From Nostoc sp. 106C (lineage in GTDB: Bacteria > Cyanobacteriota > Cyanobacteriia > Cyanobacteriales > Nostocaceae): a stretch of DNA of 64,000 bases. The position numbers and the translations under genes are program-made. Positions 54,127 through 62,689 of this stretch are shown in pieces. The stretch is taken from assembly GCF_002154725.1 (NCBI RefSeq), contig NZ_MTAW01000240.1:1-64000 (forward strand), given 5' to 3'. The notes beneath the pieces were generated by a model. The model worked only from the letters and a program-made list of their open reading frames with translations, made no database searches and was not told the DNA's origin. Position 1 is the stretch's first letter. Each line of letters begins with the position of its first letter.

Positions 54127-55329
54127 TTAAAGCTGAGTCTCAATAATCTCCGCATCTTCCGCAACTAACTGTGCTGTTTTGCGAGCGCGAAGAATTCCCA
54201 AGCTGACTTTACTGACCAACATTGCCACCAAACAACCTTCTAATACAAGTGGTGGTAGCGAGCCGCCGATTATGGCTAATCCAAGTGAGATGGCAATCAT
54301 GCTCACGGAAAGCCATTTAACTCGACGGTGACATCCCAAAACCCAAACTACAATAATCGCAAACACATACAGAGCAAGCCCCCCACAAAGTGTCCAGCGA
54401 GTTGCAACCGAGAGCGCATGATGATTGGCTTCCGAGATAGTATGCTCGATGCCGACAGCCACCAAGGTTAGTCCCATGAGAATCGGCAGATGTCCATAGT
54501 TGTAGATATGAACCGAACGGATATCGCGGATAATTACTGAGTTTTCTAGAAAGTTGAAATAAAGCCACCATAAGCAAGCGGCGATCGCAAACCCACCGAC
54601 TGCCGCCATAATTGAAGGAAGTCGCCAGTCTATATTCGTTGTTGCCGTTGCTACTGATACAATCGCCTCACCCAGCACAATCAGCGTGAACAGTCCGAAC
54701 CGTTCCGGTAAATGGGAAGGATGGGAGGGAGTTCCAGCCAGTATCCGCGATCCAACGATCGGGATGGACAACTCAATGGCGATCGCAATCACCCACAAAC
54801 CGTAACGCAATGGCTCTGGAACAAAGATCGAAATTAACCAGAGACAAGTGCTAGGAATATAGGATGCAAGATAGAGTTTGACGCTGGCACGGGCAACCGG
54901 AACATGGCGAGATGCTCTGTAGTAGAGTGCCAGTACGACTGAACGCGCCAATACATAGGCAAGTGTAAAGCCTGCGGAACCCTCTCCAAAGGCATTGTGA
55001 ACATTGGCTCCTAAAAATAGAATTGTCAGCATCCCAGTGAGCATTAGCAAGCGGTGGATGGAATCATCCGTATCGAAGCGATCGCTGTAAAACGTAAACA
55101 GCACCCATGCCCACCAACTCGGAACAAACAGCAAGACAAATTGCAGAAAACCAATAACTGTCAAATGCTCTTCCAAGTAATGACTTAATTCTGCGATCGC
55201 AACCACAAACACCAGATCGAAGAACAGTTCAATCCAAGTTGCGTGTTGTTCGCGCTCAAGATTGCGTAGCCCCGGTCCAAGTTGCGGCAGATGGGGCGAT
55301 TTGTTGTTTGAGGGTTGCAGTTGAGGCAT
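54127..55329 (-). CDS. Low temperature requirement protein A (LtrA) family membrane protein
   Basis: A 400-residue membrane protein with about ten to twelve helices. The N-terminal motif HATWIELFFDLVFVVAIAELSHYL, then WWAWVLFTFYSDRFDTDD, and RFGLFTLIVLGEAIVSVATAT define the LtrA family. The family takes its name from a Listeria gene needed for cold growth, and its biochemical role is unknown. It is located between the receiver-reductase and UBP zinc-finger genes and is probably cotranscribed with both. Confidence 0.9.
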   Translation of the reverse strand: MPQLQPSNNKSPHLPQLGPGLRNLEREQHATWIELFFDLVFVVAIAELSHYLEEHLTVIGFLQFVLLFVPSWWAWVLFTFYSDRFDTDDSIHRLLMLTGMLTILFLGANVHNAFGEGSAGFTLAYVLARSVVLALYYRASRHVPVARASVKLYLASYIPSTCLWLISIFVPEPLRYGLWVIAIAIELSIPIVGSRILAGTPSHPSHLPERFGLFTLIVLGEAIVSVATATTNIDWRLPSIMAAVGGFAIAACLWWLYFNFLENSVIIRDIRSVHIYNYGHLPILMGLTLVAVGIEHTISEANHHALSVATRWTLCGGLALYVFAIIVVWVLGCHRRVKWLSVSMIAISLGLAIIGGSLPPLVLEGCLVAMLVSKVSLGILRARKTAQLVAEDAEIIETQL

Positions 55330-55371
55330 AGGAATTCCAAAAGCTGGGACTGAATGAGCTATTGTTGAGAG

Positions 55372-57036
55372 TCATACTTTACTCAGGTAGCGGTGTACAA
55401 ACTGCACACACACGCTGCCTTCTCCGACACCAGAAGCTACCCGCTTCACCGATGCATAGCGCACATCACCTGCTACAAAAATACCAGGCACGCTGGTTTC
55501 CAGTAGATAGGGGTCTCGCTCCAAAGTCCATCCTTTTGGGCGGCGTTTGTCTCGGATTAAATCACCACCCGCCAGAATAAAACCGTTTTCATCGCGTTCG
55601 ACGATGCCATCCAGCCAATCAGTCTGGGGACGCGCACCAATGAAAATAAACAATGACTTTGCAGGTAGAGTTTCAATTGCTCCCGTTTGGTCATCCTTGA
55701 GTACGATCGCCTCTAAATTTTGCTCCCCCTTTACTTCCACAACTTTGGTTTGAGTGCGGACGGTAATGTTCTCTGTGGCTGCAATTTGGTCAATCAGGTA
55801 TTGTGACATACTCTTGCCCAGCGAATCAGCCCGTATTAGCATTGTCACCGAGCGGGCATACTTAGAAAAATGCATCGCCGCTTGTCCAGCAGAGTTTGCG
55901 CCGCCAATGATAAACACTTCTTCACCTTGACAGGCGATCGCTTCGGTCATTGCCGCACCATAATATACACCCGCACCACAAAGCCGCTCTTCATCTGGAA
56001 TATCGAGCTTGCGATATGATACGCCCGTTGCAATCAAAAGTGCATGACAACTGATCTCACTGCCATCTGCCAATGAAATCACCCGATAGGGGTCTTGAAT
56101 CCGAACTCCTGTTACTGTTTGCGGTGTCAAAATCTCCACACCAAACCGTTTTGCCTGGGTCACTGCCCGACGCGCCAAATCTGCACCACTCAAACCCACA
56201 GGAAAGCCCAGATAATTTTCAATGCGAGAACTCGATCCTGCCTGTCCTCCTGGTGCTTCTCGCTCAATCATCACGGTGCTGAGTCCTTCGGATGCCCCAT
56301 AAACAGCAGCAGCCAGTCCAGCTGGGCCGCCGCCGACAATTGCCAAATCATAAAATGGTCGTTCCGCCTGAGTTCGCAATCCAATCTGTTCAGCAATTTG
56401 CAGATTTGTCGGTTGCACGAGCCGAGAACCGTCTGGGAACAGTACTAGGGGTAAGCGTTGCACTCCATCGGGTTCGCTATAAGTCAGCAATTGAGCTGCT
56501 TCTTTTTCCAACTCCACATCCAGCCATTGATAGGGAATTTGATTGCGTGCCAGAAAATCTTTTACCTGGTGCGACTGTGGCGACCAGCGGTTTCCCACTA
56601 CCCGAATGCCTTCAAACGGTGGACGATAATCTGCTAACCAATCATCAATCAAATCATCCAGCACCGGATACAACCGTTCCTCTGGTGGGTCCCAAGGTTT
56701 GAGTAAGTAATAGTCGAGTTTAGCGTTATTAATGGCACGAATAGCAGCATCAGTATCTGCGTAAGCAGTGAGCAACACCCGCTTGGCGTCAGGAAACAGC
56801 GCGATCGCCTGCTCCAAAAATTCCACCCCACTCATCTGCGGCATCCGTTGATCCACAAGAAATGTAGCAACGGTTTCATTGCGAATCTTCAGTTGGTTTA
56901 AAGCATCTAATGCAGTTGCTCCGGAGTCTGCCCGCACGACCCGAAAGCGATCGCCATATTCTTTTCGCAGGTCTCGCGCTACCGCTTGCAGCACATCGGG
57001 ATCATCATCAACGGTGAGAATGACTGGTTTTGCCAC
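55372..57036 (-). CDS. Receiver domain fused to a thioredoxin-reductase-like flavoprotein
   Basis: A 554-residue fusion. Residues 1-125 are a response-regulator receiver (ILTVDDDPDVL, phospho-acceptor D62 in FLVDQRMP, LLTAYAD, LLKPW). Residues 140-215 look like a thioredoxin/glutaredoxin-like domain without CxxC. Residues 228-554 are an FAD/NAD(P)H reductase (IVGGGPAGLAAAVYG, GGQAGSSSRIENYLGFP, IATGVSYRKLDIP, IIGGANSAGQAA, VPGIFVAGDV). The place where thioredoxin reductase has CxxC reads GVYYGAAMTEA, so no disulfide exchange is expected. GTG 57036 (MAKPVILTVDDD) was chosen with GGAG nine bases before it; the longer frame starts at a TTG at 57060. It is divergent from a histidine kinase, its likely partner. 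Confidence 0.88.
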   Translation of the reverse strand: MAKPVILTVDDDPDVLQAVARDLRKEYGDRFRVVRADSGATALDALNQLKIRNETVATFLVDQRMPQMSGVEFLEQAIALFPDAKRVLLTAYADTDAAIRAINNAKLDYYLLKPWDPPEERLYPVLDDLIDDWLADYRPPFEGIRVVGNRWSPQSHQVKDFLARNQIPYQWLDVELEKEAAQLLTYSEPDGVQRLPLVLFPDGSRLVQPTNLQIAEQIGLRTQAERPFYDLAIVGGGPAGLAAAVYGASEGLSTVMIEREAPGGQAGSSSRIENYLGFPVGLSGADLARRAVTQAKRFGVEILTPQTVTGVRIQDPYRVISLADGSEISCHALLIATGVSYRKLDIPDEERLCGAGVYYGAAMTEAIACQGEEVFIIGGANSAGQAAMHFSKYARSVTMLIRADSLGKSMSQYLIDQIAATENITVRTQTKVVEVKGEQNLEAIVLKDDQTGAIETLPAKSLFIFIGARPQTDWLDGIVERDENGFILAGGDLIRDKRRPKGWTLERDPYLLETSVPGIFVAGDVRYASVKRVASGVGEGSVCVQFVHRYLSKV

Positions 57037-57187
57037 GCGCCTGCTCTCCAAATTTAACAAGCTCCGCTCTCAGGCTAGAGCCAGATGCCAAAAAAGCGAT
57101 TCTATCTAAAGAGTGAGTTTCAAATGCAACTTAGTCAGCTTTGATAAGGACAAGCATTACTATGCTGTCTGAGCAGACGAGGAAATT

Positions 57188-58591
57188 ATGCTTTGTCTTG
57201 AAGAACTGCTGACTCTGGAATTATTCCAAGCCTTGCCACGCAACCGCCTCGACTGGATCTGCGATCGCGCCCAAACGATTGACTTGAAAACTGATGAAGT
57301 ACTGATACACGAAGGCGATCCGCCGCGTGGCTTTTTCATTCTGTTATGTGGTCGCATGGGATTAACCCGGCGAAGCGATGGACTGGAAATGCCGATTGGA
57401 CAGCATGAAGCTCCTGGCTTTTTCGGTGAAATTCCAGTTTTGACTGGCGAACCTGCCCCAGTGACTGCGCGGGCGATTACAGACTGTCATTTGTATGAGC
57501 TATCAAGTGAGGATTTCCTGACATTGCTGCATGAGTGCCGCACTTTTGAGCAGATGATATTTAAAATTGTGGCAAAGCGATCGCGTGGATTAGAGTCTTT
57601 TATCCGCAACCGCGAAAAAATGGCAGCCTTGGGCACCCTAGCAGCCGGACTAGCCCACGAACTCAACAACCCTGCAGCCGCTTTGGTTCGGGCTTTACGA
57701 GATGTCACCCCAGCATTAATAGAATTGCAACGCATGAATATGGTTGCTGGCCGACACCAAATTGATGAAGTACACACCCAAGAATGGCTGAAAGCACGCG
57801 ATGAGGGCTATGAAGCAATTATCCACAAGCGAGTCGATCCGATGACATTGAGCGATCGCGAAGAGCAAATGCTGAATTGGTTGGAAGATTATGGCGTGGA
57901 GGATGCTTGGAAACTGGCTGAACCGCTAGCTGAAGGCGGTATCAAAATTGCCACCCTCGAAAAATTGACCACCCAATGGCGGGATGACTTAACAGAAATG
58001 CGCGACATGGGAGTGCGTTGGTTGGCACTCTCGTTTGAAGTGATGTCAATGATCGCCAGTGGGTTGCGTGGTGCAGAACGCATAGCTGCATTGGTGCAAT
58101 CGATGAAGTCTTATTCCCATTTAGATCAAGGTGCGCGACAAGTAGTTGATGTGCATGAAGGGCTGGAAGATACCTTGCGATTATTCTCATACAAACTGAA
58201 GCATGGCGTGGAAATTCGTCGCTCCTACAATGCAGCAATTCCCAAAATATGGGCGTATGGCAGTGAATTGAATCAGGTATGGACAAATTTAATTGATAAC
58301 GCCATCGATGCAATGGAAGATAAAGGTGTACTTGAAATTGTCACCATCCACCACAGCGATCGCATCGAAGTCCAAATCATCGATTCGGGATCGGGTATTC
58401 CACCAGAAATCCAATCGCGAATTTTTGAACCATTTTTTACAACAAAACCCGTTGGTAAAGGGTCAGGGTTGGGCTTAGAAGTGGTGCGACGAATTGTCGA
58501 AATTCGCCATCAAGGAACAATAACTCTGGCATCCAAACCGGGAAAAACTCAGTTTACTGTTTGTTTACCGCTCGTGGAGCATGGGCTTTAG
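57188..58591 (+). CDS. Histidine kinase with N-terminal cyclic-nucleotide-binding domain
   Basis: A 467-residue cytosolic kinase. Residues 10-125 are a cNMP-binding/Crp-like sensor domain (LIHEGDPPRGFFILLCGRMGL, GFFGEIPVLTGEPAPVTARA). H157 in GLAHELNNPAAAL is the phospho-acceptor. The catalytic domain has the N box NLIDNAIDAM, then DSGSGIPPEIQ, IFEPFFTTK and GSGLGLEVVRRIV. GAGGAAATT precedes the ATG closely. It is divergent from the receiver-reductase by about 150 bases, so that protein's receiver is its natural phosphorylation target. It has no transmembrane segment. Confidence 0.92.
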   Translation: MLCLEELLTLELFQALPRNRLDWICDRAQTIDLKTDEVLIHEGDPPRGFFILLCGRMGLTRRSDGLEMPIGQHEAPGFFGEIPVLTGEPAPVTARAITDCHLYELSSEDFLTLLHECRTFEQMIFKIVAKRSRGLESFIRNREKMAALGTLAAGLAHELNNPAAALVRALRDVTPALIELQRMNMVAGRHQIDEVHTQEWLKARDEGYEAIIHKRVDPMTLSDREEQMLNWLEDYGVEDAWKLAEPLAEGGIKIATLEKLTTQWRDDLTEMRDMGVRWLALSFEVMSMIASGLRGAERIAALVQSMKSYSHLDQGARQVVDVHEGLEDTLRLFSYKLKHGVEIRRSYNAAIPKIWAYGSELNQVWTNLIDNAIDAMEDKGVLEIVTIHHSDRIEVQIIDSGSGIPPEIQSRIFEPFFTTKPVGKGSGLGLEVVRRIVEIRHQGTITLASKPGKTQFTVCLPLVEHGL

Positions 58592-58665
58592 TCTGCTATG
58601 AGCCTGCATCACTTTAGGAAAGTGCCACTTATATTTAAAACCTTTTGATGCTCTAAGATTTATAG

Positions 58666-59418
58666 ATGGATGCCAAACCTGATGCTAGTAATATGCAACA
58701 GCTATTTCCCGGTGAAGTTTTTGCCAACACTGCTGATTTCGATACAGGGATTCGCCAGCTAATACCGCGATACGACGAGATGCTGGAGGTAATTATCCGT
58801 TGTTTGCCTTCTACAAGTCATCGCGTTTTAGAGTTAGGCTGTGGCACAGGTGAATTCAGTCTAAAAATACTCCAGCGCTGCCCAGATGCTCAAGTAATTG
58901 CCCTAGATTACTCGCCCCGAATGTTGCAATATGCCCAAGCTAAAATTACCGCAGCTGGATATCAAAATCGCTGGAGTAGTATCGAAGCGGATTTTGGTGA
59001 GTGGGCAAATAATCCAGAGAAATGGGCTATAGGTGGGGAATTTGATGCTTGTGTGTCATCTTTGGCAATTCACCATCTCCAAGATGAGATGAAATTCAAG
59101 TTATTTCAACAAATTGCTGCCAGCCTCAATTCTAATAGTTGTTTTTGGAATGCTGATCCCACCCTACCGGAATCACCTGTATTAGTGGAAGTATACAAAG
59201 CAGCGCGAGAAGAATGGGCAACCGAACAGGGGATAACGCTAACGGAAGTTCGCGCTAAGGTAGGCACAAGTGTTACACAAGGCTACTCAAGTCAAAACCA
59301 GTTAGCTTCCTTGGATGCTCATTTACAAATGCTCACACAAGCTGGTTTTGCAACAGTGGCAGTACCTTGGAAATATTACGGTATGGCAGTTTTTGGGGGC
59401 TGGCTGTGCGAATTTTAA
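58666..59418 (+). CDS. Class I SAM-dependent methyltransferase
   Basis: A 250-residue methyltransferase. The SAM-binding motif RVLELGCGTGEFSLKIL is at about residues 50-66, followed by VIALDYSPRMLQYAQ and the SSLAIHHLQDEMKFKLFQQI segment after motif II. The N-terminal VFANTADFDTGIRQLIPRYDEMLEVI resembles small-molecule methyltransferases. The substrate is unknown. It is 74 bases after the kinase gene on the same strand and may be cotranscribed, though a separate promoter is possible. Confidence 0.86.
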   Translation: MDAKPDASNMQQLFPGEVFANTADFDTGIRQLIPRYDEMLEVIIRCLPSTSHRVLELGCGTGEFSLKILQRCPDAQVIALDYSPRMLQYAQAKITAAGYQNRWSSIEADFGEWANNPEKWAIGGEFDACVSSLAIHHLQDEMKFKLFQQIAASLNSNSCFWNADPTLPESPVLVEVYKAAREEWATEQGITLTEVRAKVGTSVTQGYSSQNQLASLDAHLQMLTQAGFATVAVPWKYYGMAVFGGWLCEF

Positions 59419-59810
59419 ATAGTGAATTGGCAAAGGCAAAACCCTGAAATCAGTAGATTTTTTCAGATTTCTAGTAACAAATCAGTAATAAATTACACAT
59501 TTAGCCTTGACAAGACCTATTATATAAAGCCGTTGGGTCTGTAAAGGAGATTTTGTGTCACCAGACAAAGATTTTGGCTGTAATTTGCGGAATCTTAATT
59601 TGTCTTGTGTTTCTATGTCATGTCCCAACATAAAAATAGCTAAAGAGGATAATATCTCCTGTTAACAGACCTGTCATAGAACATAGAGTAGAAAGTTTTC
59701 TTGATTAGAAAAAATAGGAACACACTACTTGCATTAATTTTTCTGCTCCTTTGAACAGTGGAGTTACACCACTGTTTGCCATCACTTACTTTAAAAAGGA
59801 GAATATTTGG
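59419..59810. other. Leader region of the M4 protease gene
   Basis: A 392-base spacer once the protease start is corrected. It holds one possible small ORF (59555-59665) and otherwise AT-rich sequence. The promoter of the protease-emfourin pair should lie here. Confidence 0.5.
59555..59665 (+). CDS. Possible small cysteine-containing peptide, 36 residues
   Basis: A GTG-start frame with AAAGGAG seven bases or so upstream, a strong ribosome site in an otherwise AT-rich region. The peptide has four cysteines (residues 9, 18, 23 and 36) and no membrane segment. It lies 145 bases before the M4 protease ATG. It resembles nothing I know and could be a chance frame. Confidence 0.3.
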   Translation: MSPDKDFGCNLRNLNLSCVSMSCPNIKIAKEDNISC

Positions 59811-60893
59811 ATGGCTCGAAATAAGAAGAAATCAACTGGTTTTGACTGTGAACACCCACAGTACTCTAGATGCCCTATCTGTTGTATTATTCCACCACAT
59901 ATACTGCAAAACGTTGCTGTAAATGGTAACCCTGAGCAGCGTAGTTGGGCTTTTCAGACATTAAATGTTTCGGCACAGTTGCGTGGCAGAAGGAATGTAG
60001 TGGGATCTGTCTCGTTTGCGCCATCCCCAGGTGTGAAGCGCCGCACTATTTACGATGCGAAAAATTCCGAAAACCTACCCGGTACACTGGTGCGTGGTGA
60101 GGGAGATCCACCAAGCACTGATGAAGCTGTGAATGAAGCTTATGATGCGGCTGGTGCTACTTATGACTTATTTCATGAGATATTCGATCGCAATTCTATT
60201 GATGACAAAGGGCTGCGTTTAGACTCTACCGTACATTACGGTACTAAATATGACAATGCTTTCTGGAATGGCGATCAGATGGTCTATGGTGATGGTGATG
60301 GAGAATTATTTCAACGTTTCACTAAGTCTATTGATGTGATTGCTCATGAGTTAACTCATGGCGTGACTCAGTATGAGGCTGGTCTACAATATTATGGCGA
60401 ACCAGGAGCACTCAATGAGTCATTTTCTGATGTATTTGGTGCTCTGGTAAAACAAAAAATCAAAAATCAGACAGCACAACAAGCAGACTGGATTATTGGG
60501 GAAGGCCTTTTGGCTCCGGCCGTTAAAGGTGTTGGTATCCGCTCTCTGAAAGCACCAGGAACAGCATACGATGACCCAGTAATGGGTCAAGATCCCCAAC
60601 CAGCGTATATGAAAGACAAATATACTGGTATGGAAGATAACGCTGGGGTGCATATAAACTCAGGCATTCCCAACTATGCTTTTTATCTAGTTGCAACGGA
60701 GATTGGCGGCTATGCTTGGGAAAAAGCTGGCAAAATCTGGTATGTAACTTTACGCGATCGCCTACGTGCTAATGCTAATTTTAAAACTGCTGCCAACGCA
60801 ACTATCAAAGTAGCTGGCGAACTCTACGGTAACGATAGTCAAGAACAGAAAGCTGTACAAAACGCTTGGCAAAAGGTGGGTGTGCTTCCTTAG
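59811..60893 (+). CDS. M4 metalloprotease, protealysin type
   Basis: A 360-residue thermolysin-family zinc protease. The zinc and catalytic motif HELTH is at residues 179-183 and the third ligand Glu in NESFSD at 203. DNAGVHINSGIPNYAFYL supplies the late catalytic His. There is no signal peptide and only a short 50-residue propeptide with IPPHIL (27-32), as in protealysin-like proteases. Residues 13-25 hold four cysteines (C13, C21, C24, C25), possibly a metal or disulfide site. ATG 59811 was chosen because AAGGAG lies nine bases before it; the longer frame starts at a TTG. The next gene encodes its emfourin-type inhibitor. Confidence 0.92.
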   Translation: MARNKKKSTGFDCEHPQYSRCPICCIIPPHILQNVAVNGNPEQRSWAFQTLNVSAQLRGRRNVVGSVSFAPSPGVKRRTIYDAKNSENLPGTLVRGEGDPPSTDEAVNEAYDAAGATYDLFHEIFDRNSIDDKGLRLDSTVHYGTKYDNAFWNGDQMVYGDGDGELFQRFTKSIDVIAHELTHGVTQYEAGLQYYGEPGALNESFSDVFGALVKQKIKNQTAQQADWIIGEGLLAPAVKGVGIRSLKAPGTAYDDPVMGQDPQPAYMKDKYTGMEDNAGVHINSGIPNYAFYLVATEIGGYAWEKAGKIWYVTLRDRLRANANFKTAANATIKVAGELYGNDSQEQKAVQNAWQKVGVLP

Positions 60894-60901
60894 TGAATGG
60901 T

Positions 60902-60953
60902 GAATGATGAATAATGAATCAGTAAAATTTTCATAATTTATCATTCATCATTC
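60902..60953 (+). terminator. Stem-loop between the protease and emfourin genes
   Basis: GAATGATGAAT (60902-60912) pairs with ATTCATCATTC (60943-60953), with extra partial pairing inside. It begins nine bases after the protease stop. There is no long T-run, so partial read-through to the inhibitor gene is plausible. Confidence 0.5.
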
Positions 60954-61057
60954 AGAATTTATACTGGGTTGTCCTTTGTTGTTACACTGGGAGATGATAG
61001 TTAAAATCTTCCAGTCTTTTTGTTTCTCCCCCTAGATAGGACAACGGAGAGTAAAAA

Positions 61058-61360
61058 ATGCGGATTTCCTTTGAACGCACAGGTGGCTTTGCTGGAATTA
61101 GTAAGAAAACAACTGTGGACACAGCTACTCTCCCACCAAACGAAGCCAACGAACTACCGCGACTAGTGGAAGCGGCTGGTTTGTTTAACTTACCTGAAAA
61201 AATTACTTCCCCTAATCCCCAGGTCGATCGGTTTCAGTATAAGTTGACAGTAGAAGACCAGGGTAAGCATCATACCGTGACAGTGAGTGAGGCCGCATTA
61301 CCAGGAACCTTGAGACCCCTGATTGAATGGCTCAATCAAGTAGCACGGAACTCTTCTTGA
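61058..61360 (+). CDS. Emfourin-like inhibitor of protealysin-type proteases
   Basis: A 100-residue cytosolic protein. The start MRISFERTGGFAGI, the middle LPPNEANELPRLVEAAGLFNLPEK and the DRFQYKLTVEDQGKHHTVTVSEAALPGTLRPLIEWL end fit emfourin, the small protein inhibitor encoded next to M4 protealysin-like proteases in several bacteria. It is 164 bases downstream of the protease gene on the same strand. It would keep the signal-less protease inactive inside the cell until release. A Shine-Dalgarno-like GGAGAG lies about six bases before the ATG. Confidence 0.88.
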   Translation: MRISFERTGGFAGISKKTTVDTATLPPNEANELPRLVEAAGLFNLPEKITSPNPQVDRFQYKLTVEDQGKHHTVTVSEAALPGTLRPLIEWLNQVARNSS

Positions 61361-61400
61361 AACATTTATTTCTTTTGACTTTTGACTTCCGTGCAGCGGA

Positions 61401-62360
61401 CTAGCCTATCGGCATAGGAATTACGCCTTCAGGCAATAAGGGTTCCCACGCTGTTCCTTTATAGCCATAATCAAAAATTTCGGGATGCAACATTTCTGCC
61501 AAAATCTCTAAGGAATCTACTAGTCGTGGGCCTGGACGGTTGAAGTAGGAATTCCCATCAGTAATGTAGACTCTGCCCGTTTGGACTGCGTGGAGTTGTT
61601 GCCATTCTGAACGTTGAGTTAACAGATGTACTTCTTGGCGAGTACGATGTAAATCCCAACCGCAAAGCATAAAGACAATCACATCTGGATTGCTGGCTAT
61701 GACTGTTTCCCACGGCAAAGTAGCAGATGGTTTACCTGGAGAACTAAAGAGGGTTTGTCCACCTACTAAGTTGACTAACTCCGGAATCCAGTTGCCGACT
61801 ACCATCAAAGGATCTGTCCATTCGATGCAGGCGACAGTGGGAAGTTCTGTTAAAGAAAGTCCTTGGATTTTTTGCTGACAAATCTTGACGCGAGCTTCTA
61901 AGTTTTCTAGTACTTTAACTGAGTCTACTTCAAAGGTGTTACCAATTTGCTCGATATCGTGCCAAACATCTTGAAGCAAATTTGGCTGCAAAGAAATAAT
62001 CTGGGGTGAGGTGTGGATCAGATTGGCAACTGCTTGTTCTACTTCTTGTAGGCTAACAGCACAAACATCACACTGGTCTTGAGTCACAATATGGGTGGGC
62101 TGCAATTGCTCTAGAATCTCAGTGTTGATTTCATAGATACTAAGAGCAGATTGCAATAAATTATTAACCTCATTGTGAATTTCGCTACTAGAAGCATTGC
62201 TATCTAAGCGTGCTGCGGTACAAATCGGGCGATTTTGAATTTCCGGTGGGTAGTCGCATTCGTGCGATCGCCCAACAATTGCGTCAGCTAAACCCAGTGC
62301 CGCTAAAATCTCCGTTCCACTAGGAATCAGAGAGACAATTCTTACACTGCTATCTTTCAT
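61401..62360 (-). CDS. BtuF-like cobalamin/iron-complex-binding protein
   Basis: A 319-residue periplasmic-binding-protein fold of the BtuF/FepB class (RIVSLIPSGTEILAALGLADAIVGRSHECDYP, HIVTQDQCDVCAV, NPDVIVFMLCGWDL, VYITDGNSYFNRPGPRLVDSLEILAEML). There is no signal peptide, so it may stay in the cytosol or be exported in another way; cyanobacterial relatives are annotated as cobalamin-binding proteins. No permease or ATPase gene is adjacent. No cobalamin riboswitch box was seen in the 329 bases upstream. Confidence 0.82.
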   Translation of the reverse strand: MKDSSVRIVSLIPSGTEILAALGLADAIVGRSHECDYPPEIQNRPICTAARLDSNASSSEIHNEVNNLLQSALSIYEINTEILEQLQPTHIVTQDQCDVCAVSLQEVEQAVANLIHTSPQIISLQPNLLQDVWHDIEQIGNTFEVDSVKVLENLEARVKICQQKIQGLSLTELPTVACIEWTDPLMVVGNWIPELVNLVGGQTLFSSPGKPSATLPWETVIASNPDVIVFMLCGWDLHRTRQEVHLLTQRSEWQQLHAVQTGRVYITDGNSYFNRPGPRLVDSLEILAEMLHPEIFDYGYKGTAWEPLLPEGVIPMPIG

Positions 62361-62689
62361 TGCTCCACCTCTGCAACAGCTGCTCTAAGTTTAATTGTCG
62401 CAAAAGTTATGAGGTAGCGTATCTCTATCTAAAGAAATACACAGGCGTTTTTTTAGTCAATATTTAGCAATAATTTCCCAATAATTTAGATTTTTTGTAG
62501 CAATTCGGAAAAACTTAAAGCGCAAGGGCAAGAAAATTTAATAGAATAATCTTTCATAACATCAATGTTTTGTGCTTGTCCGCCAGCCATGCAATTTTAA
62601 ATGTTCGATTGCTTGAAACTGATCAATTTATTAGTAATCAGTTTTGCTACTGATATTTATCAGTCTGCATATAATACTAATTTACGCTG
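62361..62689. other. Divergent intergenic region
   Basis: A 329-base AT-rich spacer between the BtuF-like gene and the sensor gene. No coding frame, hairpin or riboswitch was recognised. It must carry the promoters of both genes. Confidence 0.5.

Noticed and set aside
62361-62689. Cobalamin riboswitch before the BtuF-like gene
   Set aside because: No B12-box-like sequence was found on the minus strand in this spacer.
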